Assembly (NCBI RefSeq): GCF_000002995.4
Contig: NW_025062477.1
Location: 10,450,649-10,514,648, forward strand
Source: Brugia malayi
Lineage: Eukaryota; Nematoda; Chromadorea; Rhabditida; Onchocercidae
Direction of reading: 5' to 3'
DNA length: 64,000 nucleotides
A program made the translations under genes and the position numbers. Positions 41,041 through 52,538 of the stretch are shown here, one piece after another (position 1 is the first letter of the stretch; each line of letters starts with the position of its first letter). The notes beneath the pieces were generated by a model, which searched no databases, had not been told where the DNA came from, and saw nothing but the letters and a program-made list of their open reading frames with translations.

Positions 41041-41530
41041 AAAAATGAATTTAGGCATTTAAAAGTTAAACATTTTTCAAAGATAATCGTTATATATAAT
41101 TTATAATAAATTGTGACAATTGCTGAAGAGAGAATAAAATAACTTAAAATCAAGTTTTTTTTCTGATAAAAACCTGATGATTAAAAATCCATCCTTTTCA
41201 TTATTTATCCAATTTAATCTATCCTTTGTTTTTCTTCAACTGAATTCGAGAAATATGAAAATCACAGCAAAAACATAAGTAGTTTGAATGCATCTAACAG
41301 ATATCAGACAGGTTCTATTCAGGAATTCCGCTTTTGAAGTATAAAAAGTGCTGTTTTTAGGTCTTCAACCACTAGTTGGTTCCACTATTCCCCACTTTTT
41401 TTCAATATTTAATAAAATAGTTTTAGATATTATTTCTATCAGTGAAAATTCCCTGTGTTAAATAATGCTCGGAGCGAGATCAAATTTAAAATCAATTTGT
41501 TGTATTAATAATCCTTTGTTTTACTTCAAA
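41041..41530. repeat. Segmental duplicate of 43343-43831 (A2 and A3 upstream regions)
   Basis: About 490 bp upstream of A2 are nearly base-for-base identical to the region upstream of A3 at an offset of about 2300 bp. Similarity ends abruptly after TTGTTTTACTTCAA, marking a recombination or conversion boundary. Confidence 0.9.
41310..41370 (+). promoter_or_regulatory. Conserved TATA block of A2
   Basis: ATCAGACAGG, CAGGAATTCCGCTTTTGAAG and TATAAAAAG (41340-41348), 613 bp before the A2 ATG. Confidence 0.65.
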
Positions 41531-41952
41531 TTTACTGTATAAATAAAAATGAGCTATGAGGATAAATTGTTAATAATAACAAGGGCAACGCTTGATATTG
41601 TGATAGTTAATCTGAAAAATTAATCAACTCTTTTTTGATTACTATCTTTCTGAATGCATGTAAATGCATTCATGCATGCTGCAAGTATTAGCAAACTAAT
41701 ACAGTAACTGCATTCTACATAAATTCATGATAGTGTATAATCGCTACTGAATCATTTCAAGCCTTCCGTACAACGACAAAATCAAGAATGATATTAAAAC
41801 TGAAAGATAAATCATCAATTAAGTCTTTTGTTGAACATTTCATAAAACAACTAAAACCTTTCGATTGCGCCGAAATAATATCATAGTTTGATCAATAAAG
41901 TGAGGTCTACCCTTTAGGAAATATTGAAATTGCAGTAAAACTAACTTCAAAA

Positions 41953-42587
41953 ATGGCAAAATTGATAGTGTATCTTGCTTTCATCATTTGTTGTAATCGA
42001 CAGCAAAACGGAGCAGTAGTACAAGGAGGAGTAGGTATGCATCTCTCTTTAAGTAAAATGAAAATCTCGACATTTACACTGCATTCTAAATTATTTTAAC
42101 CACTTTAGCCTGATTTCTGATAAAACAAGTAGCGTTAGATTTAATTCGATTATCACTGATATTCATTTTTGCAATGAAAACAGCACATCATTTTTTTTTT
42201 TTAAATCTCAAAGGTTTTGCTTGTTTTGTAAGCTTAATCAAATAATCCATGGTGCCAATTTCAGTCGCTGATGTTATCACAGATTATAAAGCTGACAAGT
42301 TATGGGCTGATGACTTATTAATGAAGACAATACAAGTGGAGGAATGTATGTCCATTTCATGAAGAAATACTTAGGCATTATTTAATTTTGAGTGTTAATT
42401 TTTAGTTCCATTCGTCGGCTTCTTTTTATTAAGATAGGAATGAATTTAAATAATTAATTATTTCAATAAAATGATTGCAGCAACACTGACGAATTGTGAC
42501 AAAATGGAAAATGGAAGATTATTTGTTATGGAAGAAAAACCGTTGTTATTGATGACAAATACTGTTAACTTGATGAAATGGAATTAG
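41953..42587 (+). CDS. A2: small secreted peptide, A family
   Basis: Exons 41953-42034, 42265-42345 and 42481-42587 give 89 residues. Signal peptide MAKLIVYLAFIICC, then a linker of Gly, Ala, Val and Gln. The core reads KLWADDLLMKTIQVEE, with WA and MK where most paralogues have WD and ME or MA. Exon 3 has TNCDKMENGRLFVMEEKP and the full LMKWN ending. An acceptor (CCCTTTAG) precedes the ATG by about 35 nt. Divergent partner of B2. Confidence 0.8.
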
Positions 42588-42815
42588 GAAACTGTAAAAG
42601 ATTGATGGTCATGTTTTAAAAAAAAATGGAAAATTAAAAGAGAGGAAAACACGAGAACTCATAAAATTGGAAGATTTGAAATTTTATTTTGCAGCGGAAA
42701 TTCGGAATTTTTATGCACAATGTGGATTATGATTTTTTCAGTTGTTATCCAATTATTGTCAAGAAAGCTATTAAAGAGTACGTATGTGTTCTTATTGTTG
42801 TAGTAAATGCAAAAT

Positions 42816-43125
42816 GTCAGTAACAGCTTTATTGTTCTTTTACAATATCGTATTTGTACAAGAATAGGGAAGAAATTAATAATTTAAATATAGAATTATA
42901 CCAATAGTCCATCAAAGTTTGTGCTAAATTGTCGTACTTTCGTATTGCACTTATTGCTACTACTACGCCATTCATTGCCTTTTGAACTGAGTGCGCAAAA
43001 GTCAATTGAATCAAATCGAATCGGACCTAAAAATACTCTGAGAAATGATCTAAACTTTTCATCTAGTGGACATCAACAAAGCGCGTGACAGTGGGTCAAA
43101 AGCAGATGAATGATGACCTTTACTC
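42816..43125 (-). mobile_element. BEL/Pao LTR fragment (solo LTR-like)
   Basis: Starting near TGTCAGTAACAGCTTTATTG, this is the reverse complement of the terminal region at 48560-48850 and 55510-55800, with scattered substitutions. It shares CCAATAGTCCATCAAAGTTT and CATTCATTGCCTTTTGAACT-like stretches. No coding part accompanies it. It occupies the place where a B gene would be expected upstream of A3. Confidence 0.7.
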
Positions 43126-43342
43126 TTTACATAGTACAAGTTCGTTTTTAACATTGCATATAAAGTCAGTAAACTTTGGATTTGATTTTGACTTATTTTT
43201 TTCTTCGTCTTAGAAAACACTGATGCATTGTTTGAAATTATTGATGTTAAATTGCTTTTGTTATTAACAAAAAATATAATAAAAAAAATTCCACATGTTT
43301 AAATTTTAAATCTAAATTGCAAATATTTCAAAGCAAAAAGAA

Positions 43343-43831
43343 AATTTGAATTTAGGCATTTAAAAGTTAAACATTTTTCAAAGATAATCGTTATATATAA
43401 TTTATAATAAATTGTGACAATTGCTGAAGAGAGAATAAAATAACTTAAAATCAAGTTTTTTTTCTGATAAAAACCTGATGATTAAAAATCCATCCTTTTC
43501 ATTATTTATCCAATTTAATCTATCCTTTGTTTTTCTTCCACTGAATTCGAGAAATATGAAAATCACAGCAAAAACATAGGTAGTTTGAATGCATCTAACA
43601 GATATCAGACAGGTTCTATTCAGGAATTCCGCTTTTGAAGTATAAAAAGTGCTGTTTTTAGGTCTTCAACCATTAGTTGATTCCACTATTCCCCACTTTT
43701 TTTCAATATTTAATAAAATAGTTTTAGATATTATTTCTATCAGTGAAAATTCCCTGTGTTAAATAATGCTCGGAGCGAGATCAAATTTAAAATCAATTTG
43801 TTGTATTAATAATCCTTTGTTTTACTTCAAC
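43343..43831. repeat. Segmental duplicate of 41041-41530
   Basis: Upstream region of A3, nearly identical to that of A2; see 41041-41530 for boundaries. Confidence 0.9.
43612..43675 (+). promoter_or_regulatory. Conserved TATA block of A3
   Basis: CAGGAATTCCGCTTTTGAAG then TATAAAAAG at 43641-43649, 616 bp before the A3 ATG. Confidence 0.65.
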
Positions 43832-44256
43832 CTACTGCATTAGTATTAAAAATGAGTTATGAAAATGAATTTCTTAAATCAATAGCAAGCTTAATGCATG
43901 ATGTGGTGACAGTTAACTTGAACTTTTAATTGTTGAATATTCGAATTGTTTTTTGGTTACTCTGAAATGCATTTGAGCTGTTTCATGCATGCTGTAAACA
44001 TTAGCAGGCTAATACAGTAACTGTATTATATGTAAAAGAATGATAGCATAAACCGTATAGTGATAAAATTACGAATGATATGGTAATTGAAAGATAAATC
44101 CTCCATTAAGACTTCAGCTCAGCTTTTCGTAAAACCAGTTAAAACGTTTGAGATCCGATGTGTTATAATAATAGTACTGCTGAAATTAAAATATATGAAT
44201 GAAGCAAAATCTATATATCAGGATATATTGAAGTTGCAATAAATTTAATTTCAAAT

Positions 44257-44975
44257 ATGTCAAAATGGATACTGTATATTGTTTTCATCATTTATTGTGC
44301 TAATCAGGCACAAAACGCAGGAGGAGGAGGAGGAGGAGGAGGACCAGCAGGTGCAGCAGGAGTAGGTATGCATCACTTTATAAGTAAAATGAAAATCTCG
44401 ATACAAATATATCTTGTATTCTACATCATATTAACCACTTTAGTTAGACTTCTGATAAAACACGCTCGGTTCGATTTCAATTTGAATATCACTGATATTC
44501 ACTTTTGCAGTGAAAAGAGTATATCATTTAAAATCTCAAAGGTTTCTACTTATAATCAAATAATGCTAACATCAATTTCAGCCGCTGAAGTTGTCACAAA
44601 TTATAGAGCTGACAAGTTATGGGATGATGACTTATTAATGGAGACAATGCAAGTAGAAGAATGTATGTTCATTTTATAAGGAATTAACTTAGGCATTATT
44701 TAATTTGGAGTGATTTCAAGATGATTTAAGATGAATTTGACAATTCCTTTTAGTTCGATTCGTAGACTTCTTTTTATTGAGGAAACTATGAATTTAAATA
44801 ATTAAAAAAATTATTTAATAACTAAGAAATAATTTAAAAAAGAGAAAATCTCTATACAACGATTGCAGCAACATTGACGAATTGTGACACAATGGAAAAT
44901 GGAAGATTATTTATTTTGAAAGAAAAACCGCTGTTATTGATGGCAGATACTGTTAACTTGATGAAATGGAATTAG
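44257..44975 (+). CDS. A3: small secreted peptide with poly-Gly linker, A family
   Basis: Exons 44257-44365, 44582-44662 and 44869-44975 give 98 residues, among the longest of the set. The signal peptide (MSKWILYIVFIIYCANQ) is followed by eight glycines in a row encoded by a GGA repeat, then PAGAAGV. The core is KLWDDDLLMETMQVEE; exon 3 has TNCDTMENGRLFILKEKP and MADTVNLMKWN. Intron 1 is exactly 216 nt and free of stops in frame, so an unspliced reading continues through exon 2 to 44679 (140 residues) and would contain an extra hydrophobic segment. Confidence 0.8.
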
Positions 44976-46522
44976 GAAACTGTAAATGTGCAATGTGCAA
45001 GTGATTAAATATTGATTGAAGGTCACATTTAAATATATTGAGAAGATCAGGCTGTTAATAAAAGAAATCGGAAAAAAAATCAGACGAAAAGGAAAAAAAA
45101 GCTAAAAATAATGAAATTGAAAGATTTAATAAAATTGCGATTTATCATACATATTGTGCAGAATTTGTTTTTGTAGAGAAAGTTAAGATTTAAAATTTAT
45201 TCTACTATGTTTTCTTGTTTAAAGAAAAATTTAAACTAAACTATTAACCTTCCATTGGAAAAATTATATAAAGATTACTATTTTGTGAAAAAAACTTCAA
45301 AAAAGCAATAGGTGATATCGGCAGTAATACGGCTGTATAGCTATCTGTAAACTGTTCATTAATTGTAATTATCAATATTTTTCTATAAATTATAATTAAT
45401 AAGGTAGTCATCGTAGATGAAATCAAAAATTAACAACAATAATTAATAATTAATGAAAATCGTTAATAAATTAATTAACAAAAAACTTGACCAGAGGAAC
45501 AAAAATGAAAATAAATAATGACTTCCTGTGTTTTTGTCGGATTTAAGTAATGAAAACAAATTTGCTCAATATTTATCACTTAATTTGACTCATTTATTGA
45601 TTTCAACAACTAAGAACAAAGAAGATTAAACTATAATACAATAAGTGTCAAATTAATGCTGTAATTTATTAATTGATCAGTTTTAATGATGATTTTAGCC
45701 CATATTCCATAACGAAATTAATAGATTTCAAATTTCCGGTGGAATTATAAAAATCTTGTAATATTGGAATGAGAATAGCTCAGAATTCGTTTTCAAATTT
45801 TCAATTGAAGATATTTCAGAGAAGAAAGTTTGATTTTGGATATTTTTTAAATTAAATATTTAGAGCAAATAGTTATTTTTGTTCAATTTATGATAAAAGA
45901 TTGCTGATAAATTGTAATCGCTGGAGAACAAAACAATTTAATGGTTAGAAGTTCGTTTTTCCTTTTTTTCCGGTCATATTCAGTCCTTCATTCTTCTTTC
46001 TTCTATTCAAAAGGGAGTGACACCTGCAATATTAAACTGGTTATGCACAGGATCGCAAAGTATAAAAAGCGCAGTTTGTAAATCTTCAATTATCAATTAG
46101 TTCGTACTTCATTTTTTTTCAAACTTTATGAAGCTACTCGTGGATACTGTATCTATCATTAAGTATTTTGTTCGCTAAATCTTGATCTCTCCTGACATAA
46201 ATAAAGAATTATTTGGCATTTAAAAACAAATTCACTGTATTAGAATGAGCTATGAAATTGAAATCCGCTAGTAGTCACTGAAGTAACTTTCCGAATAGCA
46301 ATTCCCTTAGCTTTATGTTAAATTGCCATTGTAATGCAGTAAATTTATTCATGCTAAAATTGTTGAAATGAATGAAATTTTAAAATAAAATCATTCATTC
46401 GATGATCAAAAGCGATTCAGATCAGATCGTATTGAAATAATATCGTAGTTAATCGATAAAAAGTATTAATAAGGTGGAATCTGCACTTTAGCAAATATCA
46501 AAGTTGCGACAAAACTACGAAA
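44976..46522. other. Intergenic between A3 and A4; includes left arm of inverted repeat
   Basis: No B-type exon is visible. From about 45510 the sequence is mirrored at 49790-50790. The short frames here are not supported. Confidence 0.5.
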
Positions 46523-46530
46523 ATGGCAAA
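45510..46530. repeat. Left arm of ~1-kb inverted repeat (A4 upstream)
   Basis: Runs from near TTTTTGTCGGATTTAAGTAA to the start of A4 and matches the reverse complement of 49780-50790 closely, including CCGGTCATATTCAGTCCTTC and AAGCGATTCAGATCAGATCG. The arms flank A4, a Pao remnant and A5. Confidence 0.9.
46045..46090 (+). promoter_or_regulatory. TATA block of A4 (variant type)
   Basis: GATCGCAAAGTATAAAAAGC with TATAAAAAG at 46061-46069, 462 bp before the ATG. The TATA core is kept, but the GGAATTCC part of the cluster consensus is replaced. Confidence 0.55.
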
Positions 46531-47145
46531 GTTGATAGTGTATCTTGCTTTCATTATATATTGTGGCAGAGCTGCTAATCAGCAACAAAACGCGCAAGGA
46601 ATGAGAATAGGAATAGGTATGAATCTCTTTTTAAGTAAAGTGAAAATCTTTATAACTCGTATATTACATCATTTGAACCGCTTTATCCAAGATTCTTGAT
46701 AAAACAGGAAAGTGATTTTAATTCGGATGCCACCTGTCATTTTCAAGTCGGAAAAGTTCCTGTTTTTTCTGTAATTTTAAACAAATAATTCATGGCATCA
46801 ATTTCAGTCGCTGATGTTATCACAGATTATAAAGCTGAAAAGTTGTGTGATGATGAGTTACTAATGGCGACAAAACAAGTAGAGGAATGTATGTTCATTT
46901 CACAAAAAATTAATTTAGACATTATTTGATTTTGAATGATTTCAAGAAGATTTAATTTAATAAATCCTTTTAGTTCCATTCATCGGCTTCTTTTTATTAA
47001 GAAAGGAATGAATTTGAATAATTATTTCAATACAATGATTGCAGCAATAATGACGAATTGTGACACAATGAAAGATGGAAGATTATTTATTTTGGAAGAA
47101 AAACCGCTGCTATTGATGACAAACACTGTTAATCTGATAAATTGA
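46523..47145 (+). CDS. A4: small secreted peptide, A family, short C terminus
   Basis: Exons 46523-46616, 46808-46888 and 47045-47145 give 91 residues. Signal peptide MAKLIVYLAFIIYCGRAAN. The core has KLCDDELLMATKQVEE, where the usual Trp is Cys, adding a second mature cysteine. Exon 3 has SIMTNCDTMKDGRLFILEEK and stops at NLIN because the TGG of LMKWN is TGA. Exons 2 and 3 are identical in protein sequence to A7 over nearly their whole length, while exon 1 differs. It lies in the left half of the inverted duplication, facing A5. Confidence 0.8.
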
Positions 47146-49330
47146 AATTAGGAGAATGTAAATATGCAAGTGATTGACGGTCATATTTCAATAAATTGAA
47201 AACATCGAGTTGTTAATAAAGAAAATGCAAAAAGGAAAATCGGCAAAAAAAATTTATGGTTGGAAGTGATAAAAATGGACAATTTGAAATTTTATTTCAT
47301 AACAGAAATGATCAACAGAACTCGGAATTAATAGCATTATGTTTTTTCTTGTGTATGAAATTACAACACTAAACTACTGCTCCATCCATTTGAAAAATTT
47401 TCAAAGTTTGTTATTTTTTCTAGTAGATGACTTCAAAAACTAATCAGTGGATGATATTTTAGTTGTAGTAAGGTACTGCTGTATAACTGTTCGAAGTGTC
47501 ACACGAGATTTGCTTACTGTAATTATTAATAATGTTTATTAATTAAATTCGATGAACAAATTATTAATACTAATTGTTGTTAAGATCAAAAATTAGTAGC
47601 AATAAATAATGAATAATAGGCAATTATTAATAATTTAATTAATAATGCGCTAAGGATAGAGAAAATTAGAGTGGAATATAATAATTATGTAAAATGGAAT
47701 TTTACGTTGACAATGTTACATCATTAGTTAAGGGAACTCAGAAGGCACGAAGAAACAAAATGTATCTTCAAAGAAGCCTCAATGAACATTAGAGAATTCC
47801 TTTCAAATGACAATGAATTCAACAAAATTATTTTTAAGCACATCAAGCAGAATTCATTGGAATCGATTATGTCGGTCCTCGTTTTATTAAAACTCAGATT
47901 TGCCAATTTCAAAAGATAGATGGCACTCTTCACATCGAGATTAGAATTAGTAGAAAATCTGTCGTCCGAAGATTTTTTGCACTTTAAGAAGATTCGTTCA
48001 ATTGGTTTTTATATCATTATGGAACGAAATGCACAACAGAGTTCTTAACAATCGGTATAAAGTTGTTATGGGAAAAAGAGTTGATAACACTAATAGTAGA
48101 AAGAAATTACGTCCACTGACTTACGCAAATTTTGAAGATTGTTTAATCATGCGCAGAACTGATTTCGTTTCACCTAACGCTTCCCTCAATGTTCCAATCT
48201 TTAACGACAATGACCCCCGCAGAATTTTCATCACACAAACCAAATAACAAAGAGAAACTTATTAAGTACTGGTCAAGCATCCTTGGAATACAAGGAAAAA
48301 TGAATATTTGACCAGCCTTCGAGAAAGAACTCAAAGAGAACAAGAGCTCTCCGGGAGGGATTGTGCAATGAACTGAAAATTTCGCGTTCCATGTGTGTCT
48401 TTTGTTAGAGACCAAATCGATTTGCAATGACGAATTGAATTGTTCCAGAAGTCTTTTGATCTGACAGTCACACTTATAAGCAACTGATACTATATGCAAT
48501 GTTAAGAGCGAACTTCTACTATGTAAAGAGGAAAAATCGTTCAATTGATAATGACAGCTCTTTACTCACTGTCACGCGTTTTGTCCTAAGCCAATGTCCA
48601 CTAGATGAAAAGTTTGGATCAAAAAAAAAAAGTATTTTAAGGTTCGACTCTATTTGCCTTTTGCGCACTCAGTTCAAAAGGCAATGAATGGCGCAGTAGT
48701 AGCAATAAGTGCGGAACGAAAGTACGACAATTTAGCACAAACTTTGATGGATTATTGGTATAATTCTATATTTAATTTATTAATTTATTCCCTATTGTTG
48801 TATAAATACGACATTGTAAACGAGCAATAAATCTGTGCAGTTATGATAACAGCAAAATCATTTACGTATTATTTAAAAAACTTTCTTGATATTAATTGGA
48901 GAATATAGAGAAGTAAAAAAAAAATTAAATAATTTGGAAAGCTAACAACTGAAGAATAACAATCCACAATGTGTTTAATCTTTGTTATTCATTTTTGTTT
49001 TAAAATAAAATTGCAATTAATCTGATTCCACTGTTTTCCTTTTTTTTTTTTCGTTTGATTTACCTTTTTCCGACTTTTTTTATTAACAGCCTGATCTTCT
49101 CAATATATTGAAATGTGATCTTCAATTAATATTTAATCACTTGCACATTGCACATTTACATTTTCCTAATTCCATTTCATCAAGTTAACAGTATTTGTCA
49201 TCAATAACAACGGTTTTTCTTCCAAAACAAATAATCTTCCATCTTTCATTGTGTCACAATTCGTCAGTGTTGCTGCAATCATTGTATTAAAATAATTATT
49301 CAAATTCATTCCTTTCTTAATAAGAAGAAG
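46815..49330. repeat. 2.5-kb segmental duplication, copy 1 (other copy 53758-56275)
   Basis: Covers exons 2-3 of A4, the Pao remnant and exon 3 of A5, and is nearly identical to 53758-56275 at an offset of about 6945 bp with a few small indels. Similarity drops inside exon 2 of A4/A7 and inside the A5/A8 3' region, so the ends fall within genes. Confidence 0.9.
47700..48850 (+). mobile_element. Decayed BEL/Pao retrotransposon remnant, copy 1
   Basis: Short in-frame blocks separated by stops and frameshifts match the Pao type: SMNIREFLSNDNEFNK (near 47778-47830, reverse-transcriptase region), DYVGPRFIKTQ (near 47868-47900, integrase), LSSEDF, and RPLTYANFEDCLIMRR with DFVSPNASLN (48110-48190, integrase end). 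An LTR-like tail with CAATAAATCTGTGC follows to about 48850. Most of gag and pol and the 5' LTR are absent, so it cannot be autonomous. It sits between the convergent A4 and A5. Confidence 0.75.
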
Positions 49331-49791
49331 CCGACGAATGGAACTAAAAGGATTTATCAAATTAAATCTCCTTGAAATCACTTAAAAGATAGTGTCTAAG
49401 TTAATTGTTTGTGAAATGAACATACATTCCTCTACTTGTTTTGTCGCCATTAGTAAGTCATCATCCCACAAATTTTCAGCTTTATAATCTGTGATAACAT
49501 CAGCGACTGAAATTGGTGCTAGAGATTATTTGATTAAACTTATAGGCGAGGAGGAAACATTTGAGATTTAAAAGTGAGTCGCTGGCATTCGAATTGAAAT
49601 CACTTTCTCTTTCCATTTGATCAAAAATCTTGAATAAAGCGGTTCAAATGATGTAGAATACAAGATATAAAGATTATAATTTTACTTAAAAGGAGATGCA
49701 TACCTATTCCTGCTGCCATTGCTTCCATATTTTGCAGCCGCATACCCCCGCAACAGATGACGAAAGCAAGATACACTATCAACTTTGCCAT
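49166..49791 (-). CDS. A5: small secreted peptide, A family
   Basis: Exons 49791-49704, 49506-49426 and 49272-49166 give 91 residues. The signal peptide (MAKLIVYLAFVICC) is followed by an unusual linker, GGMRLQNMEAMAAGI, with no Gly run and three methionines. The core is NLWDDDLLMATKQVEE (Asn for Lys), and exon 3 carries TNCDTMKDGRLFVLEEKP with the full LMKWN end, identical to A1 and A8. Convergent with A4; its upstream region is the mirror of A4's. Confidence 0.8.
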
Positions 49792-50790
49792 TTTCGTAGT
49801 TTTATTGCAACTTTGCTGAAATTTTCACTTTGCTAATATTTTTTATCGATTAATTACGATATTATTTCAATACGATCTGATCTGAATCGCTTTTGATCAT
49901 CGAATGAATGATTTTATTTTAAAATTTCATTCATTTCAACAATTTTAGCATGAATAAATTTACTGCATTACAATGGCAATTTAACATAAAGCTAAGGGAA
50001 TTGCTATTCGGAAAGTTACTTCAGTGACTACTAGCGGATTTCAATTTCATAGCTCATTCTAATACAGTGAATTTGTTTTTAAATGCCAAATAATTCTTTA
50101 TTTATGTCAGGAGAGATCAAGATTTAGCGAACAAAATACTTAATGATAGATACAGTATCCACGAGTAGCTTCATAAAGTTTGAAAAAAAATGAAGTACGA
50201 ACTAATTGATAATTGAAGATTTACAAACTGCGCTTTTTATACTTTGCGATCCTGTGCATAACCAGTTTAATATTGCAGGTGTCACTCCCTTTTGAATAGA
50301 AGAAAGAAGAATGAAGGACTGAATATGACCGGAAAAAAGGAAAAACGAACTTCTAACCATTAAATTGTTTTGTTCTTACATTACAATCTATCAGCAATCT
50401 TTTATCATAAATTGAACAAAAATAACTAATTGCTCTAAATATTTAATTTTGAAATATCCGAAATCAAACTTTCTTCTCTGAAATATCTTCAATTGAAAAT
50501 TTGAAAACGAATTCTGAGCTATTCTCACTCCAATATTACAAGATTTTTATAATTCCACCGCAAATTTGAAATCTATTTATTTTATTATGGAATATGGGCT
50601 AAAATCATCATTAAAACTGTTCAATTAATAAATTACAGCATTAATTTGACACTTATTGTATTATAGTTTAATCTTCTTTGTTCTTAGTTGTTGAAATCAA
50701 TAAATGAGTCAAAATAAGTGACAAATACTGAGCAAATTTATTTTCATTACTTAAATCCGACAAAAACACAGCAAGTCATTATTTATTTCA
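49780..50790. repeat. Right arm of ~1-kb inverted repeat (A5 upstream)
   Basis: Reverse complement of 45510-46530. Outside the arm the sequence switches at about 50790 to the promoter-type sequence of another unit, truncated at 50945. Confidence 0.9.
50215..50260 (-). promoter_or_regulatory. TATA block of A5 (variant type)
   Basis: Minus-strand TATAAAAAG at 50241-50233, 450 bp before the A5 ATG; mirror image of the A4 block. Confidence 0.55.
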
Positions 50791-50894
50791 TTTGTATTTC
50801 TTTGGAAAAATTTTCACTGATAGAAATAATATCCAAAAGCATTTTCTTAAATATTAAATAAAAGGTGGGGAATAGTGGAACCAACTAATGGTTG

Positions 50895-50944
50895 GTGACC
50901 TAAAAACAGCACTTTTTATACTTCAAAAGCGGAATTCCTGAGTA
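50895..50944 (-). promoter_or_regulatory. Orphan TATA block fused to A6 exon 3
   Basis: Minus-strand CAGGAATTCCGCTTTTGAAG and TATAAAAAG (50920-50912) directly adjoin the broken end of A6 exon 3. It points towards A5 but lies a further 0.7 kb out, so it is probably a deletion relic. Confidence 0.5.
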
Positions 50945-51535
50945 GTCCAAAGCAAATAATCTTCCATCTTCCATTGTGTCACAATTCATCAATGTTGCTG
51001 CAATCATTCTGTTGAAATAATTATAAATCCATTTTTTCTTTATAAAATGAAAGCCTGGAACTATAAGGAATTATCAAAGTAAACCTCCTTGAAATCATCC
51101 AAAATTAAATAATGCCTAAATTAATTTTTTGTGAAATGAACATACATTCTTCAATTTGTGTTGTCGCTATTAGTAAGTCATCATCCCACAACTTTTCAGC
51201 TTTATAATCTGTGATAACATCAGCGATTGAAATTGGTGCTAGAGATTATTTGATTAAAATTACATAAAAGATGGAAACCCTAGAGACTTGAAATGATAAT
51301 ATGTTGTTTCTATTACAAAAACGAATGTCAGTGATATTCGAATTGAAATCGAATACTTACTGTTTTATCAAAAATCTGACTAAAATGGTTAAAATGATAT
51401 ATAATGGGATGTAAATACTGAGATTTTTATTTTACTTAAAAAGTGATGCATACCTACTACTGCTCCCATTCCTTGCTGATTTTGTTGCCGATTACAAAAG
51501 ATGATAAAAGCAAGATATACTACCAATTTTGTCAT
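50945..51535 (-). pseudogene. A6: truncated, splice-damaged A-family pseudogene
   Basis: Exon 1 (51535-51454) is intact: MTKLVVYLAFIIFC, linker QQGMGAVV. Exon 2 (51226-51146) keeps the core KLWDDDLLIATTQIEE, but the acceptor before it reads TTTCAA instead of TTTCAG. Exon 3 (from about 51002) keeps TLMNCDTMEDGRLF, then at about 50945 the sequence jumps into a promoter-type block, replacing the conserved C terminus. The lost acceptor and the chimeric 3' end both argue that it is dead. Its head-to-head neighbour B3 is also broken. Confidence 0.8.
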
Positions 51536-51989
51536 TTTTCAAGTTTGGTTTATTGCAACTTTGATATTTGTTAAAAAATTCACTTTACTAAAATTTTTTA
51601 ATGATACAGCTACGGAATCATTCCGACACAAACTGATCCGAAACAGTTTAATCGTTTTATGAAATGCTCAACTCAAGGTTTAATTGATAATTTGTCGTTA
51701 AATTTCCATGTCTTTCTTGAAAACAAGGTAAAAAAAAATTTGAATAGTCGACAAATTGTTTAATTTTTATTAATTTAGTAAATTTGTTTTCATAACTCAT
51801 TTACTAATATATTGAATTATTAAACAGCAAATTTGAAGTAATACAAAAGTTTATTAATACAACAAATTTATTTTAGATTTAATATTGCTCCGAGCATGAT
51901 TTAACACAGGGATTTCCACTGATAGAAATAATATCTAAAACTATTTCCTTAAATATTGAAAAAAGTGGGGAATAGTGGAACCAACTAAT

Positions 51990-52070
51990 GATTGAAGATC
52001 TAAAAACAGCACTTTTTATACTTCAAAAGCGGAATTCCTGAATAGAACCTGTCTGATATCTGTAGTTGTA
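51990..52070 (-). promoter_or_regulatory. Conserved TATA block of A6
   Basis: Minus-strand ATCAGACAGG, CAGGAATTCCGCTTTTGAAG and TATAAAAAG (52020-52012), 485 bp before the A6 ATG. The promoter block is intact although the gene is not. Confidence 0.6.
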
Positions 52071-52538
52071 TTCAAACTAACTATGTTTTTGCTGTAATTT
52101 TTACATTTTTCGAATTCAGTGGAAGAAAAAAAAGGATAGATTGAATCGAATAAGTAGTCAAAAAGAAAAGACGGATTTCTCGAAAAAAAAAACTTGATTT
52201 CATGTTATTTTATTCAGCAGCACTTATCAGAATTTATCAGTAATCTTTTATTACAAATTGTAGAAAGTAATTTTTTTTCAAAAATATTTAACTTTCAAAT
52301 GTTTGAAATCAGATTTTTTGTGCTGGAATCCTTGCAGTGTAAATTTTATAAAAAAGGCATATTGATCAGTAATTTATCCGAGATTAGTCAAACGATAGTT
52401 CATATCAGCGTTTTCAAATGAAAAAAATTATCATAGAAAAAAAAAAGGATTATCATAAAAATTATTCCTTCATATAAACGAAATTTTTCATCTTTGATTA
52501 TATTTTAATGTTTTCATTTTAGATACAACTTATTTCAA

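Larger units (their letters stand above)
40404..41952. promoter_or_regulatory. Divergent intergenic region between B2 and A2
   Basis: Same arrangement as the B1/A1 spacer, including a TGTTTGTAAAAGCAGCATGA-like stretch near 40800 and the TATA block near 41310. No exon seen. Confidence 0.5.

Noticed and set aside
42829..43014. Minus-strand 61-residue ORF
   Set aside because: Falls within the LTR fragment; no retroelement protein motif.
46936..47145. 69-residue ORF starting MISRRFNLINPFSSIHRL (also at 53879 and, inverted, 49166-49381)
   Set aside because: It reads from intron 2 into exon 3 of the A genes; the splice acceptor GATTGCAG and phase agreement in all copies favour the spliced model.
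47724..47933. Minus-strand 69-residue ORF and its copy at 54671-54874
   Set aside because: Antisense shadow of the reverse-transcriptase-like block of the Pao remnant.
48170..48544. Minus-strand ORF of 124 residues (and its copy at 55115-55493)
   Set aside because: Antisense to the Pao remnant; the plus strand carries recognisable integrase-like blocks.
52194..52421. 75-residue plus-strand ORF
   Set aside because: Within the divergent A6/B3 spacer; the same sequence elsewhere in the cluster (61316-61420) is not open.
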